From NCBI RefSeq assembly GCF_009729415.1, contig NZ_MPKW01000001.1:1-64000 (forward strand): a stretch of DNA of 64,000 bases, in the 5' to 3' direction. The position numbers and the translations under genes were made by a program. Shown one piece after another: positions 1 to 7,935 of the stretch (its first letter is position 1; each line of letters begins with the position of its first letter). Below the pieces are notes generated by a model. It was not told the origin of the DNA, did no database searches, and saw only the letters and a program-made list of their open reading frames with translations. Origin of the DNA: Mycolicibacterium sp. CBMA 234. Lineage in GTDB: Bacteria > Actinomycetota > Actinomycetes > Mycobacteriales > Mycobacteriaceae.

Positions 1-726
1 GTAGCTGTCGAGGTCGCCGTTGTTCCAGTCGGCGAAGACGTCGGCGATTTGGCCGGCTTGCATGCCCAGGCCGTCGCGTAGCAGTTGGTAGGCCTCGCCG
101 ATGAGTTGCATGTCGGAGTATTCGATGCCGTTGTGCACCATTTTGACGAAGTGTCCGGCACCGTCGGGGCCGATGTGGGTGCAGCAGGGGACGCCGTCGA
201 CGTGGGCGGAGATTTCTTCGAGGAGGGGTCCGAGGGAGGTGTAGGACTCGGTGGGTCCGCCGGGCATGATGGAGGGGCCGTTGAGGGCGCCTTCTTCGCC
301 GCCGGAGATGCCGGCGCCGACGAAGTGCAGGCCGCGTTCGCGGATGGCTTTTTCGCGGCGGATGGTGTCGGTGTAGAGGGCGTTGCCGCCGTCGATGATG
401 ATGTCGCCGGGCTCCATGGCGTCGGCGAGTTCGTTGATGACGGCGTCGGTGGGGTCTCCGGCTTTGACCATGATGATGACCCGGCGTGGCTTCTGGAGCG
501 CGTCGAGGAATTCGGTGATGGTTTCGCTGCGCACGAAGCTGCCTTCGGTGCCGTGTTCGGCGATCAGGGCGTCGGTTTTGGCGACGGAGCGGTTGTGCAG
601 TGCGACGGTGTAGCCGTGGCGGGCGAAGTTACGGGCGAGGTTGGAGCCCATCACCGCAAGTCCGGTGACGCCGATCTGGGCAGTAGCGGTGGTTGCGGAT
701 GGTTCCGGGGTTCCCGACGAGCTCAC
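1..726 (-). CDS. gnd: 6-phosphogluconate dehydrogenase, N-terminal part (cut by window edge)
   Basis: Decarboxylating 6-phosphogluconate dehydrogenase of the cytosolic pentose phosphate pathway, converting 6-phosphogluconate to ribulose 5-phosphate with reduction of NADP+ or NAD+. About 242 residues are visible, roughly half of the usual length; the reading frame is still open at base 1. The Rossmann dinucleotide motif GLAVMGSNLARN lies at residues 22-33, and the substrate-site signature IIDGGNA and the later GISGGEEGA and MVHNGIEY segments are clear. The GTG start at 726 is chosen because a GAGGG ribosome site lies about 7 bases upstream; it gives a short Ser/Thr-rich N-terminus before the fold begins. 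It lies downstream of and codirectional with the BlaR/BlaI-type pair, the same order as Rv1844c-Rv1846c in M. tuberculosis. Confidence 0.96.
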   Translation of the reverse strand, partial: MSSSGTPEPSATTATAQIGVTGLAVMGSNLARNFARHGYTVALHNRSVAKTDALIAEHGTEGSFVRSETITEFLDALQKPRRVIIMVKAGDPTDAVINELADAMEPGDIIIDGGNALYTDTIRREKAIRERGLHFVGAGISGGEEGALNGPSIMPGGPTESYTSLGPLLEEISAHVDGVPCCTHIGPDGAGHFVKMVHNGIEYSDMQLIGEAYQLLRDGLGMQAGQIADVFADWNNGDLDSY

Positions 727-831
727 GACTGGCCCTCTTTCGTTGTGTGGTTGTGGCGCACAGTCTTTCGGACCGACGATGAATCGGTTCGGCGCATCCG
801 CCACTGGTACTGATGGTGCCAGTCGAGAAGT

Positions 832-1812
832 CTACGAGAAGAACAACCGGTGCAACTCAGTGAGCCAGGGCACAGCCACCGCGACGGTCGGCACGACCAG
901 GACCGAGGCCGCGGCCAGGTATGCCCCCGCAGCCAACCAGTTGCTGTTGGGCTCGCCGGCCAGGCGCTGCACTCGCAGCACCGTCGTCGGCCCGCCGGCG
1001 GCGAGCGCGCCCTTGGGCGCCCGTCCGGACGCGCACGCCACGAGGGCGCGGGCCAGTGGCGTCGGACCGGTGGCGCGGACGGCGGCGTCGTCGGCGAGCA
1101 GTTCGATGAGCAGCCGGACCGCGTCGAGCGCGCTGGCGCTACGGACGAAGCGCGGGAAGGCGGCGTGGACGGCGATGAACATCTCCAGCACCAGGTCGTG
1201 CCGGGCGCGCAGGTGCGCGTGTTCGTGGCTGAGGATGGCAGCGATCTCGCTGTCATGGAGGTGCTTGAGCGCGCCCTCGCTGAGCACGACGCGGCTGCGG
1301 ACACCGGGCAGGCAGTAGGCGAGGGGCTGCTCGACGTCGAGAATGCGCAGGCTGTGGCCGAGCAGGTGCCGGTGGCGCCGGGCCAGGCCCACCGCAGCCT
1401 GGGGTGCGGGTGCCGAGTCCCGCGAACAGTCCAGGAGGTCGACGATCATCCGGTGGTGCGCGCGCCGGCGGCGGGTTGCAATCGCGACCTGGACGAAGGC
1501 GACGGCCAGACGGGCGCCGACGACCAGGGTCAAAGCGAACACCGCGACATGGGTGATCCATAGCGGCCAGCCCATGACCGCGATCTCGCTGGTTGCCGTG
1601 GTGGTTGGCCTACCGTCGGGGCCTGGCGCAAAAAGCCTGCTGGCGACTGCGATGCCGGCGCTGAAGGCGGACAGCACGGCGGCTATGGCGACTGATTGCC
1701 ACAGCACGATCGCGGCCCGGGGAGCCCGCTGCGGCCACGATGCGCGTGCCAGCAAGGCGGGTACCGGCCCGACCAGCATTAGCGCAACGAGAGAGAAGGC
1801 CAGGGCGGACAC
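832..1812 (-). CDS. BlaR1/MecR1-like M56 membrane metallopeptidase
   Basis: A 326-residue membrane protein with hydrophobic segments near residues 3-22, 33-55, 83-112 and close to the C-terminus (about 290-318). The zinc protease motif HEHAH is at residues 196-200, followed by a long helix, as in the M56 family of BlaR1-type sensor proteases. Unlike staphylococcal BlaR1 it has no extracellular penicillin-binding domain, so the signal it senses is not evident. The GTG start lies 14 bases after the stop of the BlaI-like repressor gene, so the two are almost certainly cotranscribed. The likely role is proteolytic relief of BlaI repression in response to envelope stress; this is inferred from the family and the pairing. 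The order matches Rv1845c-Rv1846c. Confidence 0.9.
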   Translation of the reverse strand: MSALAFSLVALMLVGPVPALLARASWPQRAPRAAIVLWQSVAIAAVLSAFSAGIAVASRLFAPGPDGRPTTTATSEIAVMGWPLWITHVAVFALTLVVGARLAVAFVQVAIATRRRRAHHRMIVDLLDCSRDSAPAPQAAVGLARRHRHLLGHSLRILDVEQPLAYCLPGVRSRVVLSEGALKHLHDSEIAAILSHEHAHLRARHDLVLEMFIAVHAAFPRFVRSASALDAVRLLIELLADDAAVRATGPTPLARALVACASGRAPKGALAAGGPTTVLRVQRLAGEPNSNWLAAGAYLAAASVLVVPTVAVAVPWLTELHRLFFS

Positions 1813-1826
1813 GCGCTAAGTGTCTC

Positions 1827-2243
1827 TCAGTCGGTGCCGGAATTGCCAGTCGCCGGCGGGATTCGGTGCTTGGCTTCGAGCTCATCGAGGGCGCGTCGCA
1901 GGGCGTCGGCCTCGTCAACGCCGACGCGTTCGACGAAATGGACCAGCGCTGCGACCCGGCTGCCGGAGTCCGAGGCCTGGTCGAGGGCGTCGACCATCAG
2001 CCCGGCGACCAGTTCGTCGCGGCCATGGGTCGGGGCGTAGCGGTGTGCACGGTCGTCGCGGTGTTGGACGACCAGATTCTTCTTCGCGAGGCGCTGGAGC
2101 ACCGTCATGATCGTGGTGTAGGCCAGGTCCCGGCGCGCCGCGAGGGCTTCATGCACCTGACGCACGGTCTGCGGCTCGAGGGAGGACCACAGGTGATCCA
2201 TCACCTCGCGTTCCAACTCACCCAGCCGCGTCATTTTCGCCAT
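1827..2243 (-). CDS. blaI: BlaI/MecI family transcriptional repressor
   Basis: A 138-residue winged-helix repressor. The N-terminal half (residues 1-75) carries the family signature: GELEREVMDHLW, then VRQVHEAL and YTTIMTVLQRLAKKNLV, which form the recognition helix and wing. The C-terminal half is the dimerisation helix pair. It is the first gene of the operon with the M56 peptidase. In M. tuberculosis the orthologue (Rv1846c) represses blaC, its own operon and respiratory genes; that is family knowledge and is not shown here. The ATG at 2243 has a purine-rich stretch upstream; a second ATG three codons in (MTRLGELE) is an equally possible start. An imperfect inverted repeat 35-62 bases upstream is a likely autoregulatory operator. 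Confidence 0.93.
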   Translation of the reverse strand: MAKMTRLGELEREVMDHLWSSLEPQTVRQVHEALAARRDLAYTTIMTVLQRLAKKNLVVQHRDDRAHRYAPTHGRDELVAGLMVDALDQASDSGSRVAALVHFVERVGVDEADALRRALDELEAKHRIPPATGNSGTD

Positions 2244-2277
2244 GTCCTATTTCACTCTTTCGACAGTCTTCTCAGGG

Positions 2278-2305
2278 TACTACGCATTTACTACCGTGCG
2301 TCGTA
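2278..2305. promoter_or_regulatory. Candidate BlaI operator (imperfect inverted repeat)
   Basis: TACTACGCA (2278-2286) and TGCGTCGTA (2297-2305) are inverted repeats with 8 of 9 positions complementary across a 10-base spacer. The element sits just upstream of the blaI start in an otherwise AT-richer promoter region. TACTAC/GTAGTA-type half-sites are typical of BlaI-family operators. Autoregulation is an inference from position. Confidence 0.45.
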
Positions 2306-2425
2306 TCCCTTTCGGATGTTGTTGCCAACGCTTGATACGAACGTTTCGGTTCCCGGTCAGCGTGGGTTTTCCCCTACTTGTGAGTCCAGTCACAGGCGTT
2401 TACATCCTGCGCGTCGCCACTATAG

Positions 2426-2444
2426 TAAGGCTAGCCTAACTTAA
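2426..2444. promoter_or_regulatory. IdeR/DtxR-type iron box
   Basis: The 19-mer starting TAAGGCTAGCCTAAC matches 16 of 19 positions of the DtxR/IdeR consensus TTAGGTTAGCCTAACCTAA by my count. It ends about 10 bases before the probable start codon of the following plus-strand gene, a position where bound iron-loaded IdeR would block transcription. Confidence 0.72.
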
Positions 2445-2454
2445 GGATGTGTTC

Positions 2455-3225
2455 GTGACTGCCGCTCTGCTCGACCCCCTGATCGCCACAATGAACATCC
2501 GTCGCGTGCTTCCACTGCACGAGTCGAGTCACCGCCTGCGTGAGTTGTGTCCCGCCGATCCTCGGGTCTACGGCGTCGCCGTGATGAGCGATGTCTCGCG
2601 CCGGCGGTGGTGGCCGCTCGCTGAAGCTGTCGCAGGCGACCGTCTGCAGGCGATGTATGACGGCGCAGCCGCGGACACGGGCAGCGAAGCTGTCGCGGCC
2701 CATCAGGTGGCCGCGATGTTGGTGCATGTGGTCATCGGCCGGGTGGTGCCGCTGCTGGTCCTGGAGGGCCGGGCTTGGGATCCCGGGTTGGAGAATCTCT
2801 GGGTTCATGTCGATTCCGAGGCCGCCATTGACTGGGTCGGCGTCGTGGAGCCGACGCTGCGGGTGTTGCCCGGTGATCCGATCTTCGGTGGTCGGGGAGC
2901 GCCGGCCACGCCTCGGATCGGCGACGGGGTAGTCGCACTTCCGGGTGAGGCAGCGCTCACGACCTGGCTGGCGCATCGGTGTCATCGCGCGCTGGAGCCG
3001 CTGTTCGCGCGGCTCTATCAAGTCAGTGGCGGTGTTCTTGCGGTGCCGGCGATGTGGCACATGGTCGGCTCGGCGGTCGTGGGTGCCGCTACTCAGGTGC
3101 CGGTGCTCGCCGGGATCGGTGAGGCGGACGGCATGCGTCGTGCGCAGGCGGTGCTGGACGCCCTTGTCGGCTTTGGCGTGCCAGTTCGGGGCCGCGGTCG
3201 CGTCAGCCTTGCAAGGGCTTGCTAA
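2455..3225 (+). CDS. IdeR-box-controlled protein, distant FhuF-like ferric siderophore reductase relative
   Basis: About 256 residues, soluble, without signal peptide. The segment near residues 195-225 (VSGGVLAVPAMWHMVGSAVV) resembles the FhuF/siderophore-reductase-like pattern of a turn followed by a Trp-containing helix, and the N-terminal part has the general all-alpha character of that group. However, the four C-terminal cysteines that bind [2Fe-2S] in true FhuF reductases are missing: only three Cys are present in the whole protein, one being the last residue. It may therefore be a non-redox relative or an unrelated iron-regulated protein. The GTG at 2455 is preferred because TAAGGA lies 8 bases upstream; GTG at 2449 is in frame but too close. 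It is flanked by two iron boxes, so induction under iron limitation is likely. Confidence 0.6.
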   Translation: MTAALLDPLIATMNIRRVLPLHESSHRLRELCPADPRVYGVAVMSDVSRRRWWPLAEAVAGDRLQAMYDGAAADTGSEAVAAHQVAAMLVHVVIGRVVPLLVLEGRAWDPGLENLWVHVDSEAAIDWVGVVEPTLRVLPGDPIFGGRGAPATPRIGDGVVALPGEAALTTWLAHRCHRALEPLFARLYQVSGGVLAVPAMWHMVGSAVVGAATQVPVLAGIGEADGMRRAQAVLDALVGFGVPVRGRGRVSLARAC

Positions 3226-3244
3226 TTAGGTAAGCCTTGCCTAG
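3226..3244. promoter_or_regulatory. Second IdeR-type iron box
   Basis: TTAGGTAAGCCTTGCCTAG matches 15 of 19 positions of the DtxR/IdeR consensus. It begins immediately after the stop codon of the upstream gene, so it would control something downstream or act from outside a promoter. The next gene starts at 3411, beyond a strong hairpin. Confidence 0.5.
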
Positions 3245-3318
3245 TATTTAGGAATCGAGAGACCATCGGACCGTGCCGGAATCCTGAGGGCTGCAGTGAT
3301 TCCCGGTCCATTCGAAGG

Positions 3319-3351
3319 GCAGGCCCCGCACATCATGTGTGCGGGGCCTGC
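3319..3351 (+). terminator. Strong stem-loop terminator
   Basis: A perfect 14-bp GC-rich stem, left arm 3319-3332 and right arm 3338-3351, with a 5-base loop, followed by TCGCTTTCC. It lies after the iron-regulated gene and before the thioesterase, so it probably separates the two transcription units. Confidence 0.75.
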
Positions 3352-3410
3352 TCGCTTTCCCGGACGGGTGCGGTGATGGTCAGCGCGGCTGCTGGTGTAG
3401 ACACCTAGTG

Positions 3411-3812
3411 GTGACGACATCTGTGCCTGAGGACCTCGGCCGCGGCTTCGACGCCGAAATCGGACTGACCTATCTGGAGGTCACCCCCGACGGCTCGCGT
3501 GCTCAATTGAAGATCACCGACAAGCTGTTGCAGCCCTGGGGGATCGTGCACGGCGGCATCCACTGCGCTGTCATCGAGAGCTTGGCGAGCGTATCCGGCC
3601 ATGTCTGGCTCGCCGAGCATGGCGGCGGCACCGTCGTCGGCGTCAACAACAACACCGACTTCCTGCGAGCGCTGAAAACCGGCACCGTCACCGCCACGTC
3701 GACACCGATCCACCGTGGCCGCCGTCAGCAGCTGTGGCTGGTCACCATTACCGACGAAGACGACCGGATGGTGGCGCGGGGCCAGGTGCGGCTCCAAAAC
3801 CTCGAGGGCTGA
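3411..3812 (+). CDS. PaaI-type hotdog-fold acyl-CoA thioesterase
   Basis: A 133-residue single hotdog domain. The core signature QPWGIVHGGIHCAVIES (residues 43-59) contains the HGG turn and the helix residues of PaaI/4-hydroxybenzoyl-CoA thioesterase-like enzymes; the C-terminal strand VARGQVRLQNL is also typical. It would hydrolyse acyl- or aryl-CoA thioesters in the cytosol. It is the counterpart of Rv1847 by position, with ndh next on the other strand. In M. tuberculosis a urease operon separates these two genes; here the gap is only about 60 bases. The GTG at 3411 is chosen over an upstream in-frame ATG at 3339 because that extension would run through the terminator hairpin. Confidence 0.9.
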   Translation: MTTSVPEDLGRGFDAEIGLTYLEVTPDGSRAQLKITDKLLQPWGIVHGGIHCAVIESLASVSGHVWLAEHGGGTVVGVNNNTDFLRALKTGTVTATSTPIHRGRRQQLWLVTITDEDDRMVARGQVRLQNLEG

Positions 3813-3817
3813 ACGCA

Positions 3818-3862
3818 TTTCGGCGGGCTGCGGACCGTCAACCGATCCGCAGCCCGCCGAAA
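3818..3862. terminator. Bidirectional terminator between convergent genes
   Basis: A perfect 17-bp inverted repeat (3818-3834 and 3846-3862) with an 11-base loop. The stem begins TTTCGGCGGG and ends in AAA, so it offers a T-run on either strand. It sits exactly between the thioesterase stop and the ndh stop. Confidence 0.88.
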
Positions 3863-3868
3863 TTCACG

Positions 3869-5263
3869 TTACGAGGCGACGGTCTCCGGGTCGGCCGTCG
3901 ATTGGACCGACGATGCGATCTCCTCGAGTTCGCCGATCCGGGTGCGGGCGTAGGCCTGCTGCTCGGTGATGGTCAGCTGCCCGCGCTGCCGGCTCATGAA
4001 CGTCACCGTCCACGACAGCAGTGTGGCGATCTTGGTCTTGAAGCCCACCAGGTAAATCAGGTGCAGCCCCAGCCAGGCCAGCCACGCAATGAAGCCGCCG
4101 AACTCGAGCTTGCCGACCTTGGCGACGGCGTTCCACTTCGAGACGGTGGCCATCGAGCCCTTGTCGAAGTACGAGAACGGTTCGCGCGGCTTGGGCTGGG
4201 TGCCGTGCGCGCGGGCCTTGGCCTCGTTCTTGAGGATCGCGGCGACGTGCTTGCCGCCCTGGATCGCGCCCTGGGCCATGCCGGGCACGCCGTCGACGAA
4301 GGCCATGTCGCCGACGACGAACACGTTCGGGTGGCCGGGGATCGACAGATCCGGATTCACCTTGACGCGGCCGGCCCGGTCGATTTCGGTCTCGGACTGG
4401 TTGGCCAGGTCGCGACCGAGCGGGCTGGCCTGCACGCCCGCGGACCACACCTTGCATGCCGAATCGATGCGCCGGATGGTGCCGTCCTTGTCCTTGACGG
4501 TGATGCCGTTGCGGTCGACGTCGGTGACCATGGCGTTGAGCTGAATCTCGACGCCCATCTTCTCGAGCCGGTTCTTGGCCTTGAGGCCGAGCTTCTCGCC
4601 CATCGGCGGCAGCACCGCGGGTGCGGCGTCGAGCAGGATGACCTTGGCTTCGGTCGGATCGATGTGGCGGAAGCTGCCCTTGAGCGTCTGGTCCGCCAGC
4701 TCCTGGATCTGGCCGGCCATCTCGACGCCGGTCGGACCGGCGCCGACGACCACGAAGGTCAGCAGCTTCTTGCGGCGCTCGGGGTCGCTGGACCGCTCGG
4801 CCTGCTCGAACGCACCCAGGATGCGGCCGCGCAGCTCCAGCGCGTCGTCGATGGTCTTCATGCCCGGGGCCCACTCGGCGAAGTGGTCGTTGCCGAAGTA
4901 GGACTGACCGGCGCCGGCGGCGATGATCAGGCTGTCGTACGGCGTGCTGTAGGTGTGCCCGAGCAGCACCGAGTCGACGGTCCGGTTCTCCAGGTCGATG
5001 TGCGTCACGTCGCCGAGCAGCACCTGCGCGTTCTGCTGATTGCGCAGAATCAACCGTGTCGGTGGGGCAATCTCACCTTCGGAGATGATGCCCGTGGCCA
5101 CCTGGTACAGCAGCGGCTGGAACAGGTGGTGCGTGGTACGGGCGATCAGCTTGATGTCGACATCAGCGTGCTTCAGGGCCTGGGCGCTGGTCAGGCCACC
5201 GAAGCCCGATCCGATGATGACGACTTTGTGGCGATCCGTTGCCGTAGCTCCGGGGTGGACCAT
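3869..5263 (-). CDS. ndh: Type II NADH dehydrogenase (NDH-2)
   Basis: A 464-residue single-subunit, non-proton-pumping NADH:menaquinone oxidoreductase on the inner face of the membrane. FAD-binding motif GSGFGG is at residues 18-23 and the NADH-binding GAGPTG at 174-179; the FAD-contact motif VFVVGDMA follows. A hydrophobic patch near residues 385-425 (FIAWLAWLGLHLIYLVGFK) anchors the protein in the membrane and helps form the quinone site. The start at 5263 (MVHPGATA) is chosen because known mycobacterial NDH-2 proteins begin at this point and GAGGAG lies about 10 bases upstream; a longer in-frame start at 5302 adds 13 unlikely residues. It is the orthologue of Rv1854c and the last gene of a minus-strand series with the two oxidoreductases to its right. 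Confidence 0.97.
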   Translation of the reverse strand: MVHPGATATDRHKVVIIGSGFGGLTSAQALKHADVDIKLIARTTHHLFQPLLYQVATGIISEGEIAPPTRLILRNQQNAQVLLGDVTHIDLENRTVDSVLLGHTYSTPYDSLIIAAGAGQSYFGNDHFAEWAPGMKTIDDALELRGRILGAFEQAERSSDPERRKKLLTFVVVGAGPTGVEMAGQIQELADQTLKGSFRHIDPTEAKVILLDAAPAVLPPMGEKLGLKAKNRLEKMGVEIQLNAMVTDVDRNGITVKDKDGTIRRIDSACKVWSAGVQASPLGRDLANQSETEIDRAGRVKVNPDLSIPGHPNVFVVGDMAFVDGVPGMAQGAIQGGKHVAAILKNEAKARAHGTQPKPREPFSYFDKGSMATVSKWNAVAKVGKLEFGGFIAWLAWLGLHLIYLVGFKTKIATLLSWTVTFMSRQRGQLTITEQQAYARTRIGELEEIASSVQSTADPETVAS

Positions 5264-5361
5264 GTTTGAGGGGCTCCTCGACGTACGACCGGTGGTTGTC
5301 ACCTGACAGGTTAGTCGCAGCTGAATCGATCAACGCACTGAGATACCCCGACCAGGTCGGG

Positions 5362-6291
5362 TCAGGCGCTGATGGCCGAGTTCAGGGCCGCGCCAAGCGC
5401 CGCGATGACGCCTGGTACATATCCGGTCACCATGGTCGGAAGGTTGACGATGACACCACCGATGCCGGCATCGAACACCTTGGCCTTCAACTGCTCGGCC
5501 ACGCTCTCGGCGCTACCGGCCACCATTCGCTGGCCCATCTCGGCCGGGATCAGATCGGACGTCGCCTTGTCGTCGACGAAGGCGGTGACCAGCATGGTGG
5601 TCTCTAGGGTGGCCGGGTCACGGTCGATCTTCTCGCAGGCTTCCCGCACCACTTCCACCTTGCGCGGCAGCTCGTTGAAGCCGGCGATGACGTTGAGGTG
5701 GTCGAAGTGCTGGGCGGCCAGCGGAATGGTCTTCTTCTCGCCACTGCCGCCGATCAACAGCGGAATGTGATCGCGGAAGCGGGGATTGGCCATGGCCTCG
5801 ACGGTGCGGTAGTACTTGCCGGTGAAGGTCGGGCGCTCGCCCTTAAGCATGGGCAGTACGATCTGCAGCGACTCGTCGAGCCGATTGAACCGGTCGGTGA
5901 ACGTACCGAAGTCGAAACCGAGTTGGTCGTGTTCGAGTTCGAACCACCCCGTTCCCATGCCGAGGATCGCGCGGCCCTGACTCATCACGTCGAGCGTCGT
6001 GATGGCTTTGGCCAGCAGCGTCGGGTTGCGGTAGGTGTTGCCGGTGACCATGGTGCCCAGCTGCACCTTCTGGGTGGCGGTGGCCAGACCGCCGAGCGCG
6101 GTGTACGCCTCCAGCATCGGTTGATCGGGGGAGCCCAGCATGGGCAGCTGATAGAAGTGATCCATCACGAAAACCGAGTCGAAGCCGGCGGCCTCGGCTT
6201 CCTGGGCCTGCGCGATGACGGTCGGGAACAGCTCACCGACGCCGGTGCCGTAGGAAAAATTGGGGATCTGAAGACCGAGTCGAATCGTCAC
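5362..6291 (-). CDS. LLM-class (luciferase-like) F420-dependent oxidoreductase
   Basis: A 309-residue TIM-barrel protein of the bacterial luciferase-like family, many actinobacterial members of which use coenzyme F420. Visible family elements are the N-terminal IRLGLQIPNF strand, VFVMDHFYQLP, the GTMVTGNTYRNP cofactor loop and GMGTGWFELEHDQLGFDF. The substrate is not predictable. It matches Rv1855c by position between ndh and the SDR. The GTG start is embedded in a perfect 21-base palindrome (6279-6299), so the start codon may be occluded in an mRNA hairpin or covered by a repressor. Confidence 0.9.
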   Translation of the reverse strand: MTIRLGLQIPNFSYGTGVGELFPTVIAQAQEAEAAGFDSVFVMDHFYQLPMLGSPDQPMLEAYTALGGLATATQKVQLGTMVTGNTYRNPTLLAKAITTLDVMSQGRAILGMGTGWFELEHDQLGFDFGTFTDRFNRLDESLQIVLPMLKGERPTFTGKYYRTVEAMANPRFRDHIPLLIGGSGEKKTIPLAAQHFDHLNVIAGFNELPRKVEVVREACEKIDRDPATLETTMLVTAFVDDKATSDLIPAEMGQRMVAGSAESVAEQLKAKVFDAGIGGVIVNLPTMVTGYVPGVIAALGAALNSAISA

Positions 6292-6299
6292 GATTCGAC
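6279..6299. repeat. Perfect palindrome over the start codon of the LLM oxidoreductase
   Basis: The arms GTCGAATCGT and ACGATTCGAC are exact reverse complements around one central base at 6289, which is part of the GTG start codon. It could be an operator or an mRNA hairpin that limits ribosome access. It is not a LexA box: the core spacing differs from the mycobacterial TCGAAC-N4-GTTCGA consensus. Confidence 0.6.
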
Positions 6300-6379
6300 C
6301 CTATCCACCGACTACGGTTTTGCGTCCTGGTTTTCGCCGCACGCGAAGCCGCCGCGGTACGGGAATAAAACCGGGTGGG

Positions 6380-7051
6380 TCAGGCGAACGTGGCCAGGGC
6401 CCCGGCGCTCACGTGCAGCGTCTCGCCGGTGATGTGGCGCGCGGCCGGCGTGGTGAGGAAGAGAGCCAGCTTGGTCAGCTCGGAGGCGACCGTCGCACCG
6501 CTCGGGTCAATGCCGTCATAGCCCGACTCGGAGCTACGGCCGGCGGCGACCACGTTGACCGTGATGCCGCGGATGCCGAAGTGCTCGGCCTGCCCTGCGG
6601 TCCAGGTCGACACGGCAGCCTTGATCGCGGAGTCCGCGGTGCCGTCCTTGGGGCACTCCGGCACGACGGTGACGATGGCACCGCCCGAGCGCATCTGGTC
6701 GCCGAGGATCTGGACGGTCAACACAGCTGACAGCAGCGAGGAATCGAGGGTGTTGCGCCAGACCGCGGCGCGCTCGGCCAGCGTGTAGGTGCGTGGGTCG
6801 CCGGCGGACCAGGCTGGGGCCGGGACGTTGATGATGGTGTCGAGGTGCTGCGGCAGCTTGTCGCGCATCTGCTCGAGTGCCGCGCCGTCGGTGTTGTCGA
6901 ACACGATCGATTCGACTTCGAGTTCCTTGGCGGCCACGTCGAGCTCGTCGCGGCGGGCGCCGGCGATGACGACGGTGTGGCCGGCGTCGCGGAATCCTGC
7001 TGCGATGACCCGGCCGAGATCGGTATCGCCTCCGGTGACCAGAACGTCCAT
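6380..7051 (-). CDS. Short-chain dehydrogenase/reductase family protein
   Basis: A 223-residue Rossmann protein, starting MDVLVTGGDTDLGRVIA with a TGGxxxLG nucleotide motif at residues 6-13. It is shorter than classic SDRs, and the usual YxxxK catalytic pair is not evident: the expected region reads SAIKAAVSTWTAGQAEHFG, which keeps a Lys and Ser but no Tyr. It is therefore either an atypical SDR or a nucleotide-binding protein without normal redox chemistry. The C-terminal FLTTPAARHITGETLHVSAG is typical of SDR dimer regions. The ATG has GAGGAGG about 7 bases upstream. It is the counterpart of Rv1856c, transcribed away from modA, with a shared intergenic region of about 110 bases. Confidence 0.85.
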   Translation of the reverse strand: MDVLVTGGDTDLGRVIAAGFRDAGHTVVIAGARRDELDVAAKELEVESIVFDNTDGAALEQMRDKLPQHLDTIINVPAPAWSAGDPRTYTLAERAAVWRNTLDSSLLSAVLTVQILGDQMRSGGAIVTVVPECPKDGTADSAIKAAVSTWTAGQAEHFGIRGITVNVVAAGRSSESGYDGIDPSGATVASELTKLALFLTTPAARHITGETLHVSAGALATFA

Positions 7052-7161
7052 CTGCAGGGCCTCCTCGGGTACAACGCTGAACGGGGTTTAGCTCATGTTA
7101 CTGGACAGTAGCTACTCGGCGAAACTCGCCACGCGGACGCGCGCACCTTAGGGTTTGCGGA

Positions 7162-7935
7162 ATGCGACCCATGCTCAGGTCTGTCCGCACGCTGCTGGCG
7201 ATCGTCATGATGGGCAGCGTCGGTGTGCTTGCCGGCTGCGGATCAGACTCAAGCAAGTCCGGTCCGGTGCTCAACGTGTACGCGGCGGCGTCGCTGAAGG
7301 ATGCGTTCACGGCGCTCGCCGACCGCTACCAGAAGGACAACCCGGGCAGTTCGGTGCAGTTCAACTTCGCGGGGTCGTCGTCGCTGGTCACGCAACTGAC
7401 CCAAGGTGCGAATGCCGACGTCTTCGCCTCTGCGGACACCAACAACATGAGCAATGCGGCCAAGGCCGGCCTCGTGTCCGGTACCCCGGTGAACTTCGCG
7501 TCGAACACCCTCGTGATCGTGACGCGCCCCGGTAATCCCAAGCACCTCAACACATTTGCCGATTTGGCGCAGCCGGGGCTGAACGTTGTGGTCTGCGCGC
7601 GACAGGTGCCGTGCGGCACGGCGACACGCAAGGTCGAGACGTTGGTCGGCGTCCCGTTGAGTCCGGTCAGTGAGGAAACGTCGGTGACCGACGTCCTCAA
7701 CAAGGTCACCAGCGGGCAAGCGGATGCGGGCCTGGTCTACCAGACCGACGCCCAGTCGGCCGGCGCCAAGGTGGCCAAAGTCGAGTTCCCGCAATCGGCG
7801 TCGGCGGTCAACGTCTATCCCATCGCGGTCTTGAAGTCGTCGGCGAATGCCGCTGCGGCGCAGCGGTTCGTCGATCTGGTCACGGGTGACGCGGGCCGTC
7901 AGACCCTGGCCCAGTTCGGTTTCGCGAAGCCTTGA
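7162..7935 (+). CDS. modA: Molybdate ABC transporter, substrate-binding lipoprotein
   Basis: A 257-residue extracytoplasmic binding protein for molybdate or tungstate. A signal peptide with lipobox LAGC (Cys26) directs lipid anchoring to the outer face of the membrane. ModA features are [16 protein letters not shown] at the first strand, [13 protein letters not shown], and ADVFASAD; the conserved Ser residues in these loops coordinate the oxyanion. The gene overlaps modB by 4 bases and is followed by modC, forming a complete ModABC importer (Rv1857-Rv1859 order). It supplies the metal for molybdopterin enzymes such as the oxidoreductase at 47.5-49.8 kb. Confidence 0.96.
   Translation: MRPMLRSVRTLLAIVMMGSVGVLAGCGSDSSKSGPVLNVYAAASLKDAFTALADRYQKDNPGSSVQFNFAGSSSLVTQLTQGANADVFASADTNNMSNAAKAGLVSGTPVNFASNTLVIVTRPGNPKHLNTFADLAQPGLNVVVCARQVPCGTATRKVETLVGVPLSPVSEETSVTDVLNKVTSGQADAGLVYQTDAQSAGAKVAKVEFPQSASAVNVYPIAVLKSSANAAAAQRFVDLVTGDAGRQTLAQFGFAKP

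Noticed and set aside
3734-5269. A 511-codon plus-strand frame over ndh
   Set aside because: The translation lacks motifs and is biased in composition; the minus strand encodes a complete NDH-2.
6279-6299. LexA/SOS box reading of the palindrome at the LLM gene
   Set aside because: The mycobacterial SOS box TCGAAC-N4-GTTCGA has a different core and spacing.
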